Positions 30,822-40,110 of a DNA stretch of 64,000 bases are shown piece after piece. Position 1 is the first letter of the stretch; each line of letters opens with the position of its first letter. The position numbers and the translations under genes were made by a program. The stretch is from Pirellulales bacterium (GTDB taxonomy: Bacteria; Planctomycetota; Planctomycetia; Pirellulales; JAICIG01): contig JAICLL010000002.1 of the NCBI GenBank assembly GCA_025927475.1, positions 62,001 through 126,000 on the forward strand, read 5' to 3'. The notes beneath the pieces are model-generated. The model was not told where the DNA came from, did no database searches, and worked only from the letters and a program-made list of their open reading frames with translations.

Positions 30822-31988
30822 ATGCCTCCCATTGTTATCGACTTGCGCAGCGCCGATGACTCGCGCGATGTGGTTCACCGCGCCGTGCAGGCGCTGGCCG
30901 AGGGATGCCTGGTGGGCTTTCCGACCGAGACGGTGTATGCCTTGGCGGCCAGTGCGTTGAGCGAACCCGCGGTCGAAAAGCTCCGCAAGTTGTGCGGCCA
31001 GGACGAAAAGCCACTGACGCTGGCCATCAAAAGTGCCGATGAGGCGCTCGATTATGTGCCCTGCCTCGGGCCGCTCGGCCGCCGGTTGGCCCGCCGCTGC
31101 TGGCCTGGCCCTGTGACGCTCATTGTGCAAGACCGCCACCCAGACAGCGCGCTGCGTCAACTCGGCGCCAATGTTCAGCAATCCGTCGTGGCGGACGGCC
31201 ACATTGGATTGCGCGTGCCGGCGCATCCGACGCTGCTCGATGTGCTGCGGCTGTTAGCGGGGCCGGTGGTGTTCGCCCCGGCTCGCCATGCAGGGCAACC
31301 AGATGCGGTCAGCGCCCAGGAGTTGCTGGAACGGGTCAATGACCAGGTCGATTTGGTCATCGACGACGGTCGCAGCCGATTCGGTCAGCCTGCCAGCGCG
31401 GTCAGGCTGGGCGAGGCGGGCTTTGATGTCGTGCAAATCGGTGTGGTTTCGGCGCAAACGCTCAAACGGCTGGCAAGTATGATTGTGTTGTTCGTCTGCA
31501 CCGGCAATACCTGCCGCAGTCCGATGGCCGAGGGGCTTTTCCGCCACTTGCTGGCTGCCCGGCTGGGCTGCCAAGGCGACGAGTTGGAAGACCGTGGAGC
31601 GATGGTCCTCTCGGCGGGCATCGCCGCAATGTTGGGGGGCCGAGCGGCGGCCGAGGCCATCAACGCGCTGTCGCCGCTGGGCGTCGATCTGACGGCGCAC
31701 GAGAGTCAGCCGCTCACCGAGCAGTTGGTGCGGCACGCCGACCTGATTTTGGCGATGACGCGGTCGCATCGACAGGCCATTCTGGCCGAATGGCCCGACG
31801 CGGCCAGCCGCGTAAAGCTGCTCTGCCACGACGAGGCCGACGTGCCCGACCCCGTCGGCGGGCCGGCCGAACAATATGAGCGCTGCCTGGCCCAGATGCA
31901 GCCCGAACTCGAAAAGTGGGTCGATCGGGTGGCGGACGAATTGAACTTGAATTTTCCGCAGACCGACGACGCCTCGTCCGAAAGGTAA
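30822..31988 (+). CDS. fusion: threonylcarbamoyl-AMP synthase (Sua5/YrdC) + low-MW protein phosphatase (YwlE-like)
   Basis: YrdC 'GCLVGFPTETVYALAASA...KPLTLAI...RRCWPGPVTLIV'; phosphatase 'IVLFVCTGNTCRSPMAEGLF..', 'DPVGGPAEQYERCL'; single uninterrupted ORF. Confidence 0.93.
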   Translation: MPPIVIDLRSADDSRDVVHRAVQALAEGCLVGFPTETVYALAASALSEPAVEKLRKLCGQDEKPLTLAIKSADEALDYVPCLGPLGRRLARRCWPGPVTLIVQDRHPDSALRQLGANVQQSVVADGHIGLRVPAHPTLLDVLRLLAGPVVFAPARHAGQPDAVSAQELLERVNDQVDLVIDDGRSRFGQPASAVRLGEAGFDVVQIGVVSAQTLKRLASMIVLFVCTGNTCRSPMAEGLFRHLLAARLGCQGDELEDRGAMVLSAGIAAMLGGRAAAEAINALSPLGVDLTAHESQPLTEQLVRHADLILAMTRSHRQAILAEWPDAASRVKLLCHDEADVPDPVGGPAEQYERCLAQMQPELEKWVDRVADELNLNFPQTDDASSER

Positions 31989-31994
31989 CATTCC

Positions 31995-32447
31995 ATGCGC
32001 ATCGCGATCGGCAGCGACCATCGTGGTTATGCCATCAAGCAGAAAGTCATCGAACTGGTGAAGCACCTGGGGCACGACGTGGTCGATGTCGGCACCGGGG
32101 GCACCGAGAGCGTCGATTACCCCGATGTGGCCAGCATTGTGGCCGGGCAAGTCAGCCGCGGCGAGGTGGAGCGGGGCATTTTGATCTGCGGCACCGGCAT
32201 CGGCATGTCGATCGCCGCCAACAAGTTTCCGGGCGTCCGCGCGGCCCCCTGCCACGACGACCTCTCGGCCGAAATGAGCCGCCGCCATAACAATCTGAAC
32301 GTGCTCTGCCTGTCGGCCGACATGCTGGGCGAGAAGCTCATCGACCGGATGGTTGATATTTGGTTGCGCACCGAGTTTGAAGGCGGGCGTCACGCTCGGC
32401 GGGTCGAAAAAATTCTGAAGTTAGAGAATCCGCAGGCCGGCGGCTAA
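31995..32447 (+). CDS. rpiB: ribose-5-phosphate isomerase B
   Basis: 'MRIAIGSDHRGYAIKQKV', 'VDYPDVASIVAGQVSRGEVERGILICGTGIGMSIAANKFPGVRAA'. Confidence 0.96.
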   Translation: MRIAIGSDHRGYAIKQKVIELVKHLGHDVVDVGTGGTESVDYPDVASIVAGQVSRGEVERGILICGTGIGMSIAANKFPGVRAAPCHDDLSAEMSRRHNNLNVLCLSADMLGEKLIDRMVDIWLRTEFEGGRHARRVEKILKLENPQAGG

Positions 32448-33465
32448 CCTCGCGCGGAAAATAAGTTTCGACCACGTGATGGAACTCGCTGGGCGCAGCC
32501 ACCCGCGCCACGTGCGAGCGAAATTCGCGAGCGCCTGCCCGACCTTGGGCATAGCAACAAGCGAACTTGCGCATCAGAATTGTGCCTTTCTCGTCGCCAA
32601 ACCGCTGGGCCACCAGCCGGTAGTGATGTAACAACAGCTCGCGTTCTTCCGCCAAGCTCAGATCGGGCGGAACCGGCTCGCCCGCCAAGGCCGCCTGCGC
32701 CTGGCGAAACAGCCACGGCTTGGCGAGCGAGGCTCGGGCGATCATGACGCCGTCGACCCGGTACCGCCGGAAGGCTTCGACCACCTTGCCCGGCGAATCG
32801 AGATCGCCGTTGCCGATGAGCGGAATGCGCTTCAAGTGCTCCTTGAGCGACGAAATTCGCTCCCAGTCGGCCGAGCCTTTGAAAAAGTCCTGGGCAGTGC
32901 GGCCGTGTACCGTCAAAGCCGCCGCCCCCGCGCCCTCGACCACTTGGGCGATCTCGACCGCCGTGATGGTGTCGCGCGTGCAGCCGAGCCGAATCTTGGC
33001 GGTCACGGGCGTCGGAGCGCACGCCCGGACCACACGCTCGACAATCGCTCCCACGCGATCGGGGAAACGCAATAGGTACGAACCGCTGTGCGCCTCGACC
33101 GTTACCTGCCTAACCGGGCAGCCGAAGTTGATGTCGACCACGCTCACGCCAAACTCGTGGGCCAGCCGCGCGCCCACCGCGGCCAGCGTCGCCGGGTCGT
33201 TGTCCCAGATCTGCACTGCCAGCGGGCGCGGTTCGTCGATCACGCCCCACAGCCGATCGGGAAGCTCGTGCCGCCCTTCGATCGCCAAAAAGCCTTTGGC
33301 GCTGATCATTTCTGTGGCTTGCAGTCCCACACCGCCAAACTGCCGCACGATCTGCCGAAAGGCGTAGTTGGTAAACCCCGCCATCGGCGCTTGCAGAATC
33401 GGCGGATCGACCAGCACCGATCCGATGCGCAGCGCCGGAGGTCGAGATGGGGCCGCAACGAGCAT
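32338..33465 (-). CDS. dus: tRNA-dihydrouridine synthase
   Basis: 'PPILQAPMAGFTNYAFR', 'VVDINFGCPVRQV', 'ALTVHGRTAQDFFKGSADW', 'LIGNGDLDSP', 'GVMIARASLAKPWLFRQ'. Confidence 0.93.
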   Translation of the reverse strand: MLVAAPSRPPALRIGSVLVDPPILQAPMAGFTNYAFRQIVRQFGGVGLQATEMISAKGFLAIEGRHELPDRLWGVIDEPRPLAVQIWDNDPATLAAVGARLAHEFGVSVVDINFGCPVRQVTVEAHSGSYLLRFPDRVGAIVERVVRACAPTPVTAKIRLGCTRDTITAVEIAQVVEGAGAAALTVHGRTAQDFFKGSADWERISSLKEHLKRIPLIGNGDLDSPGKVVEAFRRYRVDGVMIARASLAKPWLFRQAQAALAGEPVPPDLSLAEERELLLHHYRLVAQRFGDEKGTILMRKFACCYAQGRAGAREFRSHVARVAAPSEFHHVVETYFPREVSRRPADSLTSEFFRPAERDARLQTRCATKYQPSGR

Positions 33466-33630
33466 CGGAGGATTCGGGATTCAGGATTCGGGATTCAGGA
33501 GCAGGAAGCGAATCAGCGATGGGTGATCTGCGCTCATCATTGTGCGGCTGTGAATTTTGACTTTTGCATTTTGACTTCTTACGCTTTCACCGTTTCGCCG
33601 TTGTACGACCAGCCCCCAGCCCCCAGCCAC

Positions 33631-34971
33631 TCACAAAATGAATTGACTCAGATCCTCATCCTTCACCACCTTGTCGAGCCGCTCGTTCACGTAGGGCGCG
33701 TCGATTTTCACGCGGCGCTTCTTCATCTCGGGCGCGTCGAAACTCAAGTCTTCGAGCAATCGCTCCATGATCGTGTAAAGCCGCCGCGCGCCGATGTTTT
33801 GCGTCGATTGATTGACTTGAAACGCATAGCTGGCCAGCGACTCGATGGCGTCGGCCGTAAACTCCAGCTCCACATTCTCCGTCTTCAGCAGCGCCTCGTA
33901 TTGCTTGGTCAATGCGCTCTTCGGCTCGGTCAAGATGCGAATAAAATCGTCCTTGGTCAGGTCTTGCAGCTCGACGCGAATGGGAAACCGTCCTTGCAAC
34001 TCGGGCATCAGCTCGCTGGGGCTGGCCCGATGAAACGCGCCCGCGGCGATGAACAGAATATGGTCGGTTTTCACGTAGCCGTAACGGGTCTGCACGGTGG
34101 TGCCTTCCACGATGGGCAACAGATCGCGCTGCACGCCTTGCCGCGAAACGTCGGCCCCTTTGCCCTCGCTGGCCACCACCTTGTCGATCTCGTCGACAAA
34201 CAAAATGCCCAGGTCTTCGGCCAGCTCGATGGCGGCGGCGTTGACCTTTTCTTGGTTAATGAGAGAGTCGCTCTCTTGCTCGTGGAGCACGCGGCGCGCG
34301 TCTTTGACGGTCATTTCGCGGCGCGATGTGCTGCGCGGGATGATCTTTTCAAACATGCCCTGCAGATCGAGATCGACTTGCTCCATGCCCATGCCGGTGA
34401 GCATCATCGGCACGGCTTTTTGCTCCAGCGTCAGCTCGACCTTGCGTTCGTCGAGATCGCCGGCCGCCAGCATCGCCCGCATCTTTTCGCGGGTCCGCTC
34501 GTGCCGCTCGAGCGCTTTGTTCACGGCTTCATCGCTGGTTTCGTCCGAGGCCACCGGCGGCGGCACGAGCAAATCCAGCAGCTTTTCCTCGGCCCGCTGA
34601 CGGGCTTCTTCTTCGACCTTGGCCCGTTCGCTCTCGCGGACCAGCCCAATGGCATTCTCGACCAGCTCACGGATCATGCTCTCGACGTCGCGGCCATAGT
34701 AGCCCACCTCGGTATACTTGGTGGCTTCGACCTTGATGAACGGGGCGCCGGTCAGCTTGGCCAGCCGCCGGGCGATCTCGGTCTTGCCGACGCCGGTGGG
34801 GCCGATCATCAGGATGTTCTTGGGGGCCACCTCGGCCTTCATGTCGTCGGCCAACTGTTGCCGCCGCCAGCGGTTGCGAATGGCGATGGCCACGGCCCGC
34901 TTGGCGTCGTGCTGGCCCACGATGTGCCGGTCCAGCTCGTCCACAATCTGCCGCGGCGTCAGGTCTCGCAA
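33631..34971 (-). CDS. hslU: HslU ATPase, TTG start overlapping hslV
   Basis: '[40 protein letters not shown]', '[22 protein letters not shown]', '[10 protein letters not shown]'. Confidence 0.96.
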   Translation of the reverse strand: MRDLTPRQIVDELDRHIVGQHDAKRAVAIAIRNRWRRQQLADDMKAEVAPKNILMIGPTGVGKTEIARRLAKLTGAPFIKVEATKYTEVGYYGRDVESMIRELVENAIGLVRESERAKVEEEARQRAEEKLLDLLVPPPVASDETSDEAVNKALERHERTREKMRAMLAAGDLDERKVELTLEQKAVPMMLTGMGMEQVDLDLQGMFEKIIPRSTSRREMTVKDARRVLHEQESDSLINQEKVNAAAIELAEDLGILFVDEIDKVVASEGKGADVSRQGVQRDLLPIVEGTTVQTRYGYVKTDHILFIAAGAFHRASPSELMPELQGRFPIRVELQDLTKDDFIRILTEPKSALTKQYEALLKTENVELEFTADAIESLASYAFQVNQSTQNIGARRLYTIMERLLEDLSFDAPEMKKRRVKIDAPYVNERLDKVVKDEDLSQFIL

Positions 34972-35501
34972 GGCAGTTCCTCCACGGTGAGATGGGTGTT
35001 GGTGTAAATGTCGATTTCGGCGGCGATGCCCAGAGCCTCGCGCACGATCTGGCCGGCTGACAGGTCGGAGTGGGCGATCAAAGCGCGTGCTGCCGCCACA
35101 GCATAATTGCCCCCCGAACCGATGCCCAGCACGCCGTCGGTGGGCTGGATCACGTCGCCATTGCCGGTGACCAAGAGCGTATGTTTGGCGTCGACCACGG
35201 CCAGCAGGGCTTCGAGCCGCCGCAGTACGCGATCGGTGCGCCATTCTTTGGCCAGCTCGGTGGCAGCCCGCGGCACGTTCGAGGGGTAATCTTTCAGCTT
35301 GGCTTCAAACCGTTCGAGCAGAGCGAAGGCGTCGGCGCTGCTACCGGCGAAGCCGGTGATGACTTTGCCGTCGAGCAGGCGGCGGATCTTGTTGGCGTCG
35401 CCCTTCATGACCGAGGCGCCCAGCGTCACCTGCCCGTCGCCGCCCAGCGCCACCGCGCCGCGATGCCGAACCGTGAGAATGGTCGTGCTGCGAGTTTTCA
35501 T
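34959..35501 (-). CDS. hslV: HslV peptidase
   Basis: '[24 protein letters not shown]', '[20 protein letters not shown]'. Confidence 0.96.
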   Translation of the reverse strand: MKTRSTTILTVRHRGAVALGGDGQVTLGASVMKGDANKIRRLLDGKVITGFAGSSADAFALLERFEAKLKDYPSNVPRAATELAKEWRTDRVLRRLEALLAVVDAKHTLLVTGNGDVIQPTDGVLGIGSGGNYAVAAARALIAHSDLSAGQIVREALGIAAEIDIYTNTHLTVEELPCET

Positions 35502-35800
35502 TAGCTCATTTTGGCCGAAGTGGCCGAAAGACGCCAGAGGCTAGCCAATGTGGACTGCGGAATGCAAGATTGTCGTCTTTCGCTCCGCGAAAGAAACGCT
35601 CTTTCGCCCAGCGGTCGCTGGCTGGGGCAGAGTGGAGCGATGCCCCGGTGTCCCTAACCGAGGAGCGGGTTCGATTTCCGCGGAAACTGAGGATACAATA
35701 CGGCTGGAGATGAGTGCGTTCCGTCGCGCCATTACGAAACGACGAAGAATTGCAATCGATACCGTAGCCTGTCAAGTATTTCGCAAAGGATAGGATCGCC

Positions 35801-36115
35801 ATGACCCCTGAGCAAGTGGCGCTTGAAGCACTGGAGACCGCCCGAGGATCTTTCCCAAAAGTGCCGCGCATCCAGCGGCTCCTGGTTGAAGATGAAGTAG
35901 ACATGGAAGGCCACGACGCGCTGCGAGTGACTGTGGTCTTGCCCAACGACACGCGAGACGACGAACTCGCCGGTGAGAATACTCTTGCGCTCGACTGGGC
36001 GATCCATCAAGCGCTTCAGTCGAAAGACATCAAGCTGTTTCCATATGTCTTTTACGCCACCGAGCAGGAATTAGCGGACGCAACCGCGGAACGCGCAAGA
36101 GAAGCAGCAGGCTAG
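35801..36115 (+). CDS. hypothetical protein, partner of HEPN-like gene
   Basis: 104 aa; 3-bp gap to downstream ORF. Confidence 0.55.
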   Translation: MTPEQVALEALETARGSFPKVPRIQRLLVEDEVDMEGHDALRVTVVLPNDTRDDELAGENTLALDWAIHQALQSKDIKLFPYVFYATEQELADATAERAREAAG

Positions 36116-36118
36116 TGC

Positions 36119-36628
36119 ATGCACACCGATTTACTTGCCCAGGCATGGGCACTGGCTCGTGCGGATAGAACCAGACCGAAGCAAGTGAACTTGCGGCGGG
36201 CCATATCCGCCGCGTACTACGCCTTTTTTCATTTCCTGACTGACGAGGCCTGCCGCTCATTGCTTGGCGCTGGAAACCAATTCAGGGGCTACCGTGATTC
36301 GCTCGCCCGCGCCTTCGAGCACTCAATAATACGGAGAGCTTGTGAATCGTTCGCTGGAGGCACGCTGCCAAAGGGTTTGCTGAAAGCGGTTCCTGCGTTT
36401 GTGGTTCCCCCTGATTTGCGGATGGTCGCCGCGGCATTTGTTCGTGCCCAACAAAAGCGGCATTGGGCTGAATATGATCGGTCCGAGAGATTCAGTCGCT
36501 CAGACGTGGAAGTTCTTATTGGTCAAATCGAATCAGCGATCCTGCAATTCGATCGTTTGCCGGATCGCCAGCTTCGGAAGTTTTTCCTCGTCTGCCTCCT
36601 GGTCTGGGAGAACCTGCGTCGACCGTGA
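36119..36628 (+). CDS. HEPN-like protein
   Basis: 'NLRRAISAAYYAFFHFLTDEACRSLL', all-alpha 169 aa. Confidence 0.6.
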   Translation: MHTDLLAQAWALARADRTRPKQVNLRRAISAAYYAFFHFLTDEACRSLLGAGNQFRGYRDSLARAFEHSIIRRACESFAGGTLPKGLLKAVPAFVVPPDLRMVAAAFVRAQQKRHWAEYDRSERFSRSDVEVLIGQIESAILQFDRLPDRQLRKFFLVCLLVWENLRRP

Positions 36629-37037
36629 CGATTCCACATCGGATATCATCCAATCGTTGGATCGCGAACACGTAATCAGTATAACTACCATTGGCACGGG
36701 CAGCCGGCTCGGAATCTACGGCTAACGCAAGACTGTTCAAGGCGTTGCCACAGCGCCCGTTATTCACGTATGCTTCAGCGTCTGGTTGTATCGTTAGGGC
36801 TGAAGAGGTTGGCCAAGGAGCGTCGCCGCAGACGGCTCTTGTCTCGCTTTTCGACTCATATTGCTGTAGGGAACGCCCTCTGTGGCGTTCCGTGTGCTGC
36901 GGATCGACGTCGCGCCGCCCCTCGCGGAACGGCACGGTGTCCGTTGCCTACAGAGTACCACGAGGTTCGCGGCGCAGACGCGTTCCTGCACCCAAGTATC
37001 GGTAGTGGCTGGTGCCGTTTCCGTTCCGGACAGACGC

Positions 37038-38495
37038 TCAAAAGAGCTCGGCTACCGGCTGGCCGTCGTTCTCGACGATATAGCGCGGGCGGCCGCGGTT
37101 ATCGAGATAGGTGGCGTCGAGCGGCACGCCGAGGTGGCGATAGATGGTCGCGGCCAAGTCGGCGGGCGTGACGGGCCGCTGGCGAATCTGGCCGCCGTCG
37201 CTTTCGGTGGCCCCGATCACCTGGCCATGGCGCAATCCGCCGCCGGCCAAACACATCGACATCACCACCGGCCAATGATTGCGGCCGTCGGTGCTGCCCT
37301 GCGTGCCCATGTTGGGCGTGCGGCCAAACTCGCCCATGGCAATCACCAGCACCTTGTCGATCAGCCCGCGCTCCTCCAGGTCGGAAACCAGCGTGGTGAG
37401 CAAATGATCGAACAGCGGCAAGAGCGGGCCCAGCCCCTTTTTGATGCCGCCATAAGGAGGAATGTTGTCGCCGTGCGTGTCCCACGTGCCCGACGCCGGG
37501 TGATAACTTAGGTCAATCGTCACAAAGCCGACGCCGGCCTCGACCAACCGCCGGGCCAGCAACGCCTGTTGACACCACAAATGTTTGCCATAACGATCGC
37601 GCGTGCGCTGCGGCTCCAGCGACAGATCGAACGCTTGCTGAGCGCGGCGGCCCACCACCATCTCCAGCGCCTGCTGATGATAGGTTTCCAATGCTTCCAT
37701 CGAGCCGTCGCGGTCGAGGTCGCGCCGCAAACGGTCGAAATCGGCCAGCAGCGAGCGGCGTTGGTAGAGTCGCTCGTGATTCAACTCGCCCGGCAGCCGA
37801 AACAGATCGCCGCCGGTCATTTGGCCCGTGTCGTTGCCCACATAATCGTAGGCGGGCAGCCGCGCGGCCTGGCCCGCGATGAACGGATCGTAGCGCTTGC
37901 CCAGGTAGCCCGCGAAGGCCAGGTGCGAGCGCGATCGCATGAACGCGACATAAGGCGGCACCGCCGGCGTCTGCTGGCCGCGAAACTTGGCCGCGATCGA
38001 CGCGATGGCCGGATATTTGTCGCCCTCGGGGTTCACGCGCGGCGCCGCGGCAAGATTGCCCGTCTGAAACACCGTGTTCGGCTCGTGGTTGCTGTGCCGC
38101 GCGTCGACCGAGCGAATCAGCGTGAAGCGATCGAGCAGGGCGGCTTGCTTCGGCAGGTGCTCGCACACCAGCACGCCGGGCAGCGCCGTTTGAATGGCGG
38201 AGAACGGCCCGCGGTTTTGATAAGGCCGCTCCGGCTTGGGATCCCAGGTGTCGATATGGCTGGGACCGCCGGCCATCCACAACAGGATGACGCTTTTGAA
38301 ATCTCCACCGGGGCGGAGGCGCGCTTCGGCCCGCGACCGCAGCAGCTCGGGCAGGCTCAAGCCGGCAATGCCCGCCAGGCTGGCCTTGAGCATGCCGCGG
38401 CGGCTGGCGACCACCAGCCCCTCGCGGTCGGCGCCGAAGTAATTGTTAAAGGCATGCCGGCGGTGCGGCGTGCCGGAACAGCGAAGGTCGGCCAT
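37038..38495 (-). CDS. DUF1501 domain-containing protein
   Basis: 'FNNYFGADREGLVVASRRGMLKASLAGIAGLSLPELL', 'GGPSHIDTWDPKP', 'MGEFGRTPNMGTQGSTDGRNHWP'; ATG 38495. Confidence 0.95.
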   Translation of the reverse strand: MADLRCSGTPHRRHAFNNYFGADREGLVVASRRGMLKASLAGIAGLSLPELLRSRAEARLRPGGDFKSVILLWMAGGPSHIDTWDPKPERPYQNRGPFSAIQTALPGVLVCEHLPKQAALLDRFTLIRSVDARHSNHEPNTVFQTGNLAAAPRVNPEGDKYPAIASIAAKFRGQQTPAVPPYVAFMRSRSHLAFAGYLGKRYDPFIAGQAARLPAYDYVGNDTGQMTGGDLFRLPGELNHERLYQRRSLLADFDRLRRDLDRDGSMEALETYHQQALEMVVGRRAQQAFDLSLEPQRTRDRYGKHLWCQQALLARRLVEAGVGFVTIDLSYHPASGTWDTHGDNIPPYGGIKKGLGPLLPLFDHLLTTLVSDLEERGLIDKVLVIAMGEFGRTPNMGTQGSTDGRNHWPVVMSMCLAGGGLRHGQVIGATESDGGQIRQRPVTPADLAATIYRHLGVPLDATYLDNRGRPRYIVENDGQPVAELF

Positions 38496-38835
38496 GACCA
38501 GTTTCCTAGAGGAACAGTTCAGAGGGAGCCAACACCGCCGAGCATAGCGAGCCGAGGAAGAAAGTGCAATTATCCGCCTGCTTGCGATGATTGACCTCGC
38601 GGATTTACCTCTCCACCGGTGCGGAGCTTCACGGGGAAGCAATGCTTGGATTTTTATCTCTCGGGGAAGAGCCCGAAAGTCCTCGCTTACGCCTCGGGTT
38701 AGCGTGGGCCGATGAATCATCCGGGTTAGGTTTTCCCGCGGCCGCCGGCCCCCGGCGGCTGGCTTCGCGGGCGGGCGAAAGCTAGAATTCAACCAGAGTT
38801 GAGGCACCCCCTTTAAAAAATTTTCGGTGAGGAAC

Positions 38836-39996
38836 ATGGTCATGGTCGGTCGCCAAACGCGGTGTATGCTCGGGGCCTGGTTGTCAACGGCGCTGGTCGT
38901 TTCATCGGCGCTGGTCGTTTCATCGGCGCTGGCGGCGCCCGAGCCGGCGGGCAGAAGCGCTGCGTCGCCGTCGTTGGGCAAAGTCACCGGCAAGGCCATC
39001 GACTATCTGCGGCATAAAGGCCAGGCCGAAGACGGCTCGTTCAGCCGGCAGGCCGGCCCGGCGGTCACTGCGCTGGTCGCCACCGGGCTGCTCCGTAGCG
39101 GCCTCTCGCCCAGCGATCCGCTGGTGGACAAGAGCCTCAAGTATCTCGAGGGCTTTGTACACGACGACGGCGGAATCTATCGCCCCGACAGCACCGTGCA
39201 GAATTACGAGACCTGCCTGGCCATTGTTTGTTTCTCTGAGGCCAACCGCGACGGTCGTTACGATAAGCTGCTCAAAAATGCCGACCGCTTCATTAAGCGG
39301 CTGCAGTGGGACGAGGGCGAAGACAAAGACGCCTCGGACCTGAGCTATGGCGGGGCGGGTTACGGCAAACACAAGCGGCCCGATTTGTCGAACACCAACT
39401 TTCTGGTCGATGCGCTCAAGGCCGCCGGCGACGGCCCGGACGACGAGGCGATGAAGAAGGCCCTGATCTTTGTCTCGCGCTGCCAGAACCTGGAGAGCGA
39501 ACACAACACGTCGGCCTTCCCGGCCAAAAATCCCGACGGCGGGTTTTATTACACCGTGGCGGCGGGCGGCGAAAGCCAGGCCGGTCCGACGGAAAACGGC
39601 GGATTGCGCAGCTACGGCTCGATGACCTACGCCGGGCTGAAGAGCATGATTTACGCCGGCGTCGGACCCGAAGATCCGCGCGTCAAGGCCGCCGTCGAAT
39701 GGCTGCAAAAGCACTACAGTCTCGAGACCAACCCCGGCATGCAAGACGCTGGACTTTATTACTATTACCACACCTTCGCCAAGGCGCTCGATGCGCTCGG
39801 GCAAGAGGTCTTCACCGACGCCGATGGCGCCAAGCACGCCTGGCGGCAGGAGTTGACGGCCGAGCTTGCCCGGCGGCAGCAGCCCGACGGTTCGTGGACC
39901 AACACCAACAGCCGCTGGTTGGAGGGCGATCCCAACCTGGTGACGGGCTATGCGTTGTTGGCGCTCTCGTATTGTCGCCCCCCGAAGGCCAAATAG
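38836..39996 (+). CDS. secreted prenyltransferase/squalene-oxidase repeat protein
   Basis: QW-like toroid repeats 'EDGSFSRQAGPAVTALVATGLLRSG', 'RQQPDGSWTNTNSRW'; signal peptide. Confidence 0.88.
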   Translation: MVMVGRQTRCMLGAWLSTALVVSSALVVSSALAAPEPAGRSAASPSLGKVTGKAIDYLRHKGQAEDGSFSRQAGPAVTALVATGLLRSGLSPSDPLVDKSLKYLEGFVHDDGGIYRPDSTVQNYETCLAIVCFSEANRDGRYDKLLKNADRFIKRLQWDEGEDKDASDLSYGGAGYGKHKRPDLSNTNFLVDALKAAGDGPDDEAMKKALIFVSRCQNLESEHNTSAFPAKNPDGGFYYTVAAGGESQAGPTENGGLRSYGSMTYAGLKSMIYAGVGPEDPRVKAAVEWLQKHYSLETNPGMQDAGLYYYYHTFAKALDALGQEVFTDADGAKHAWRQELTAELARRQQPDGSWTNTNSRWLEGDPNLVTGYALLALSYCRPPKAK

Positions 39997-40110
39997 CCGG
40001 GCAACGCAGGCATTCGGGCCGGGGCCGTGTTGCGACCGCGTCTGGCGACTTGATTCCCGCACCTGCCGCGGCTAGGCTTGGGCGGCCGGGACGAAAGGAA
40101 CCTTGATGCC

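Noticed and set aside
33088-35007. 639-aa ORF opposite dus/hslU
   Set aside because: Antisense shadow of dus and hslU; no domain signature.
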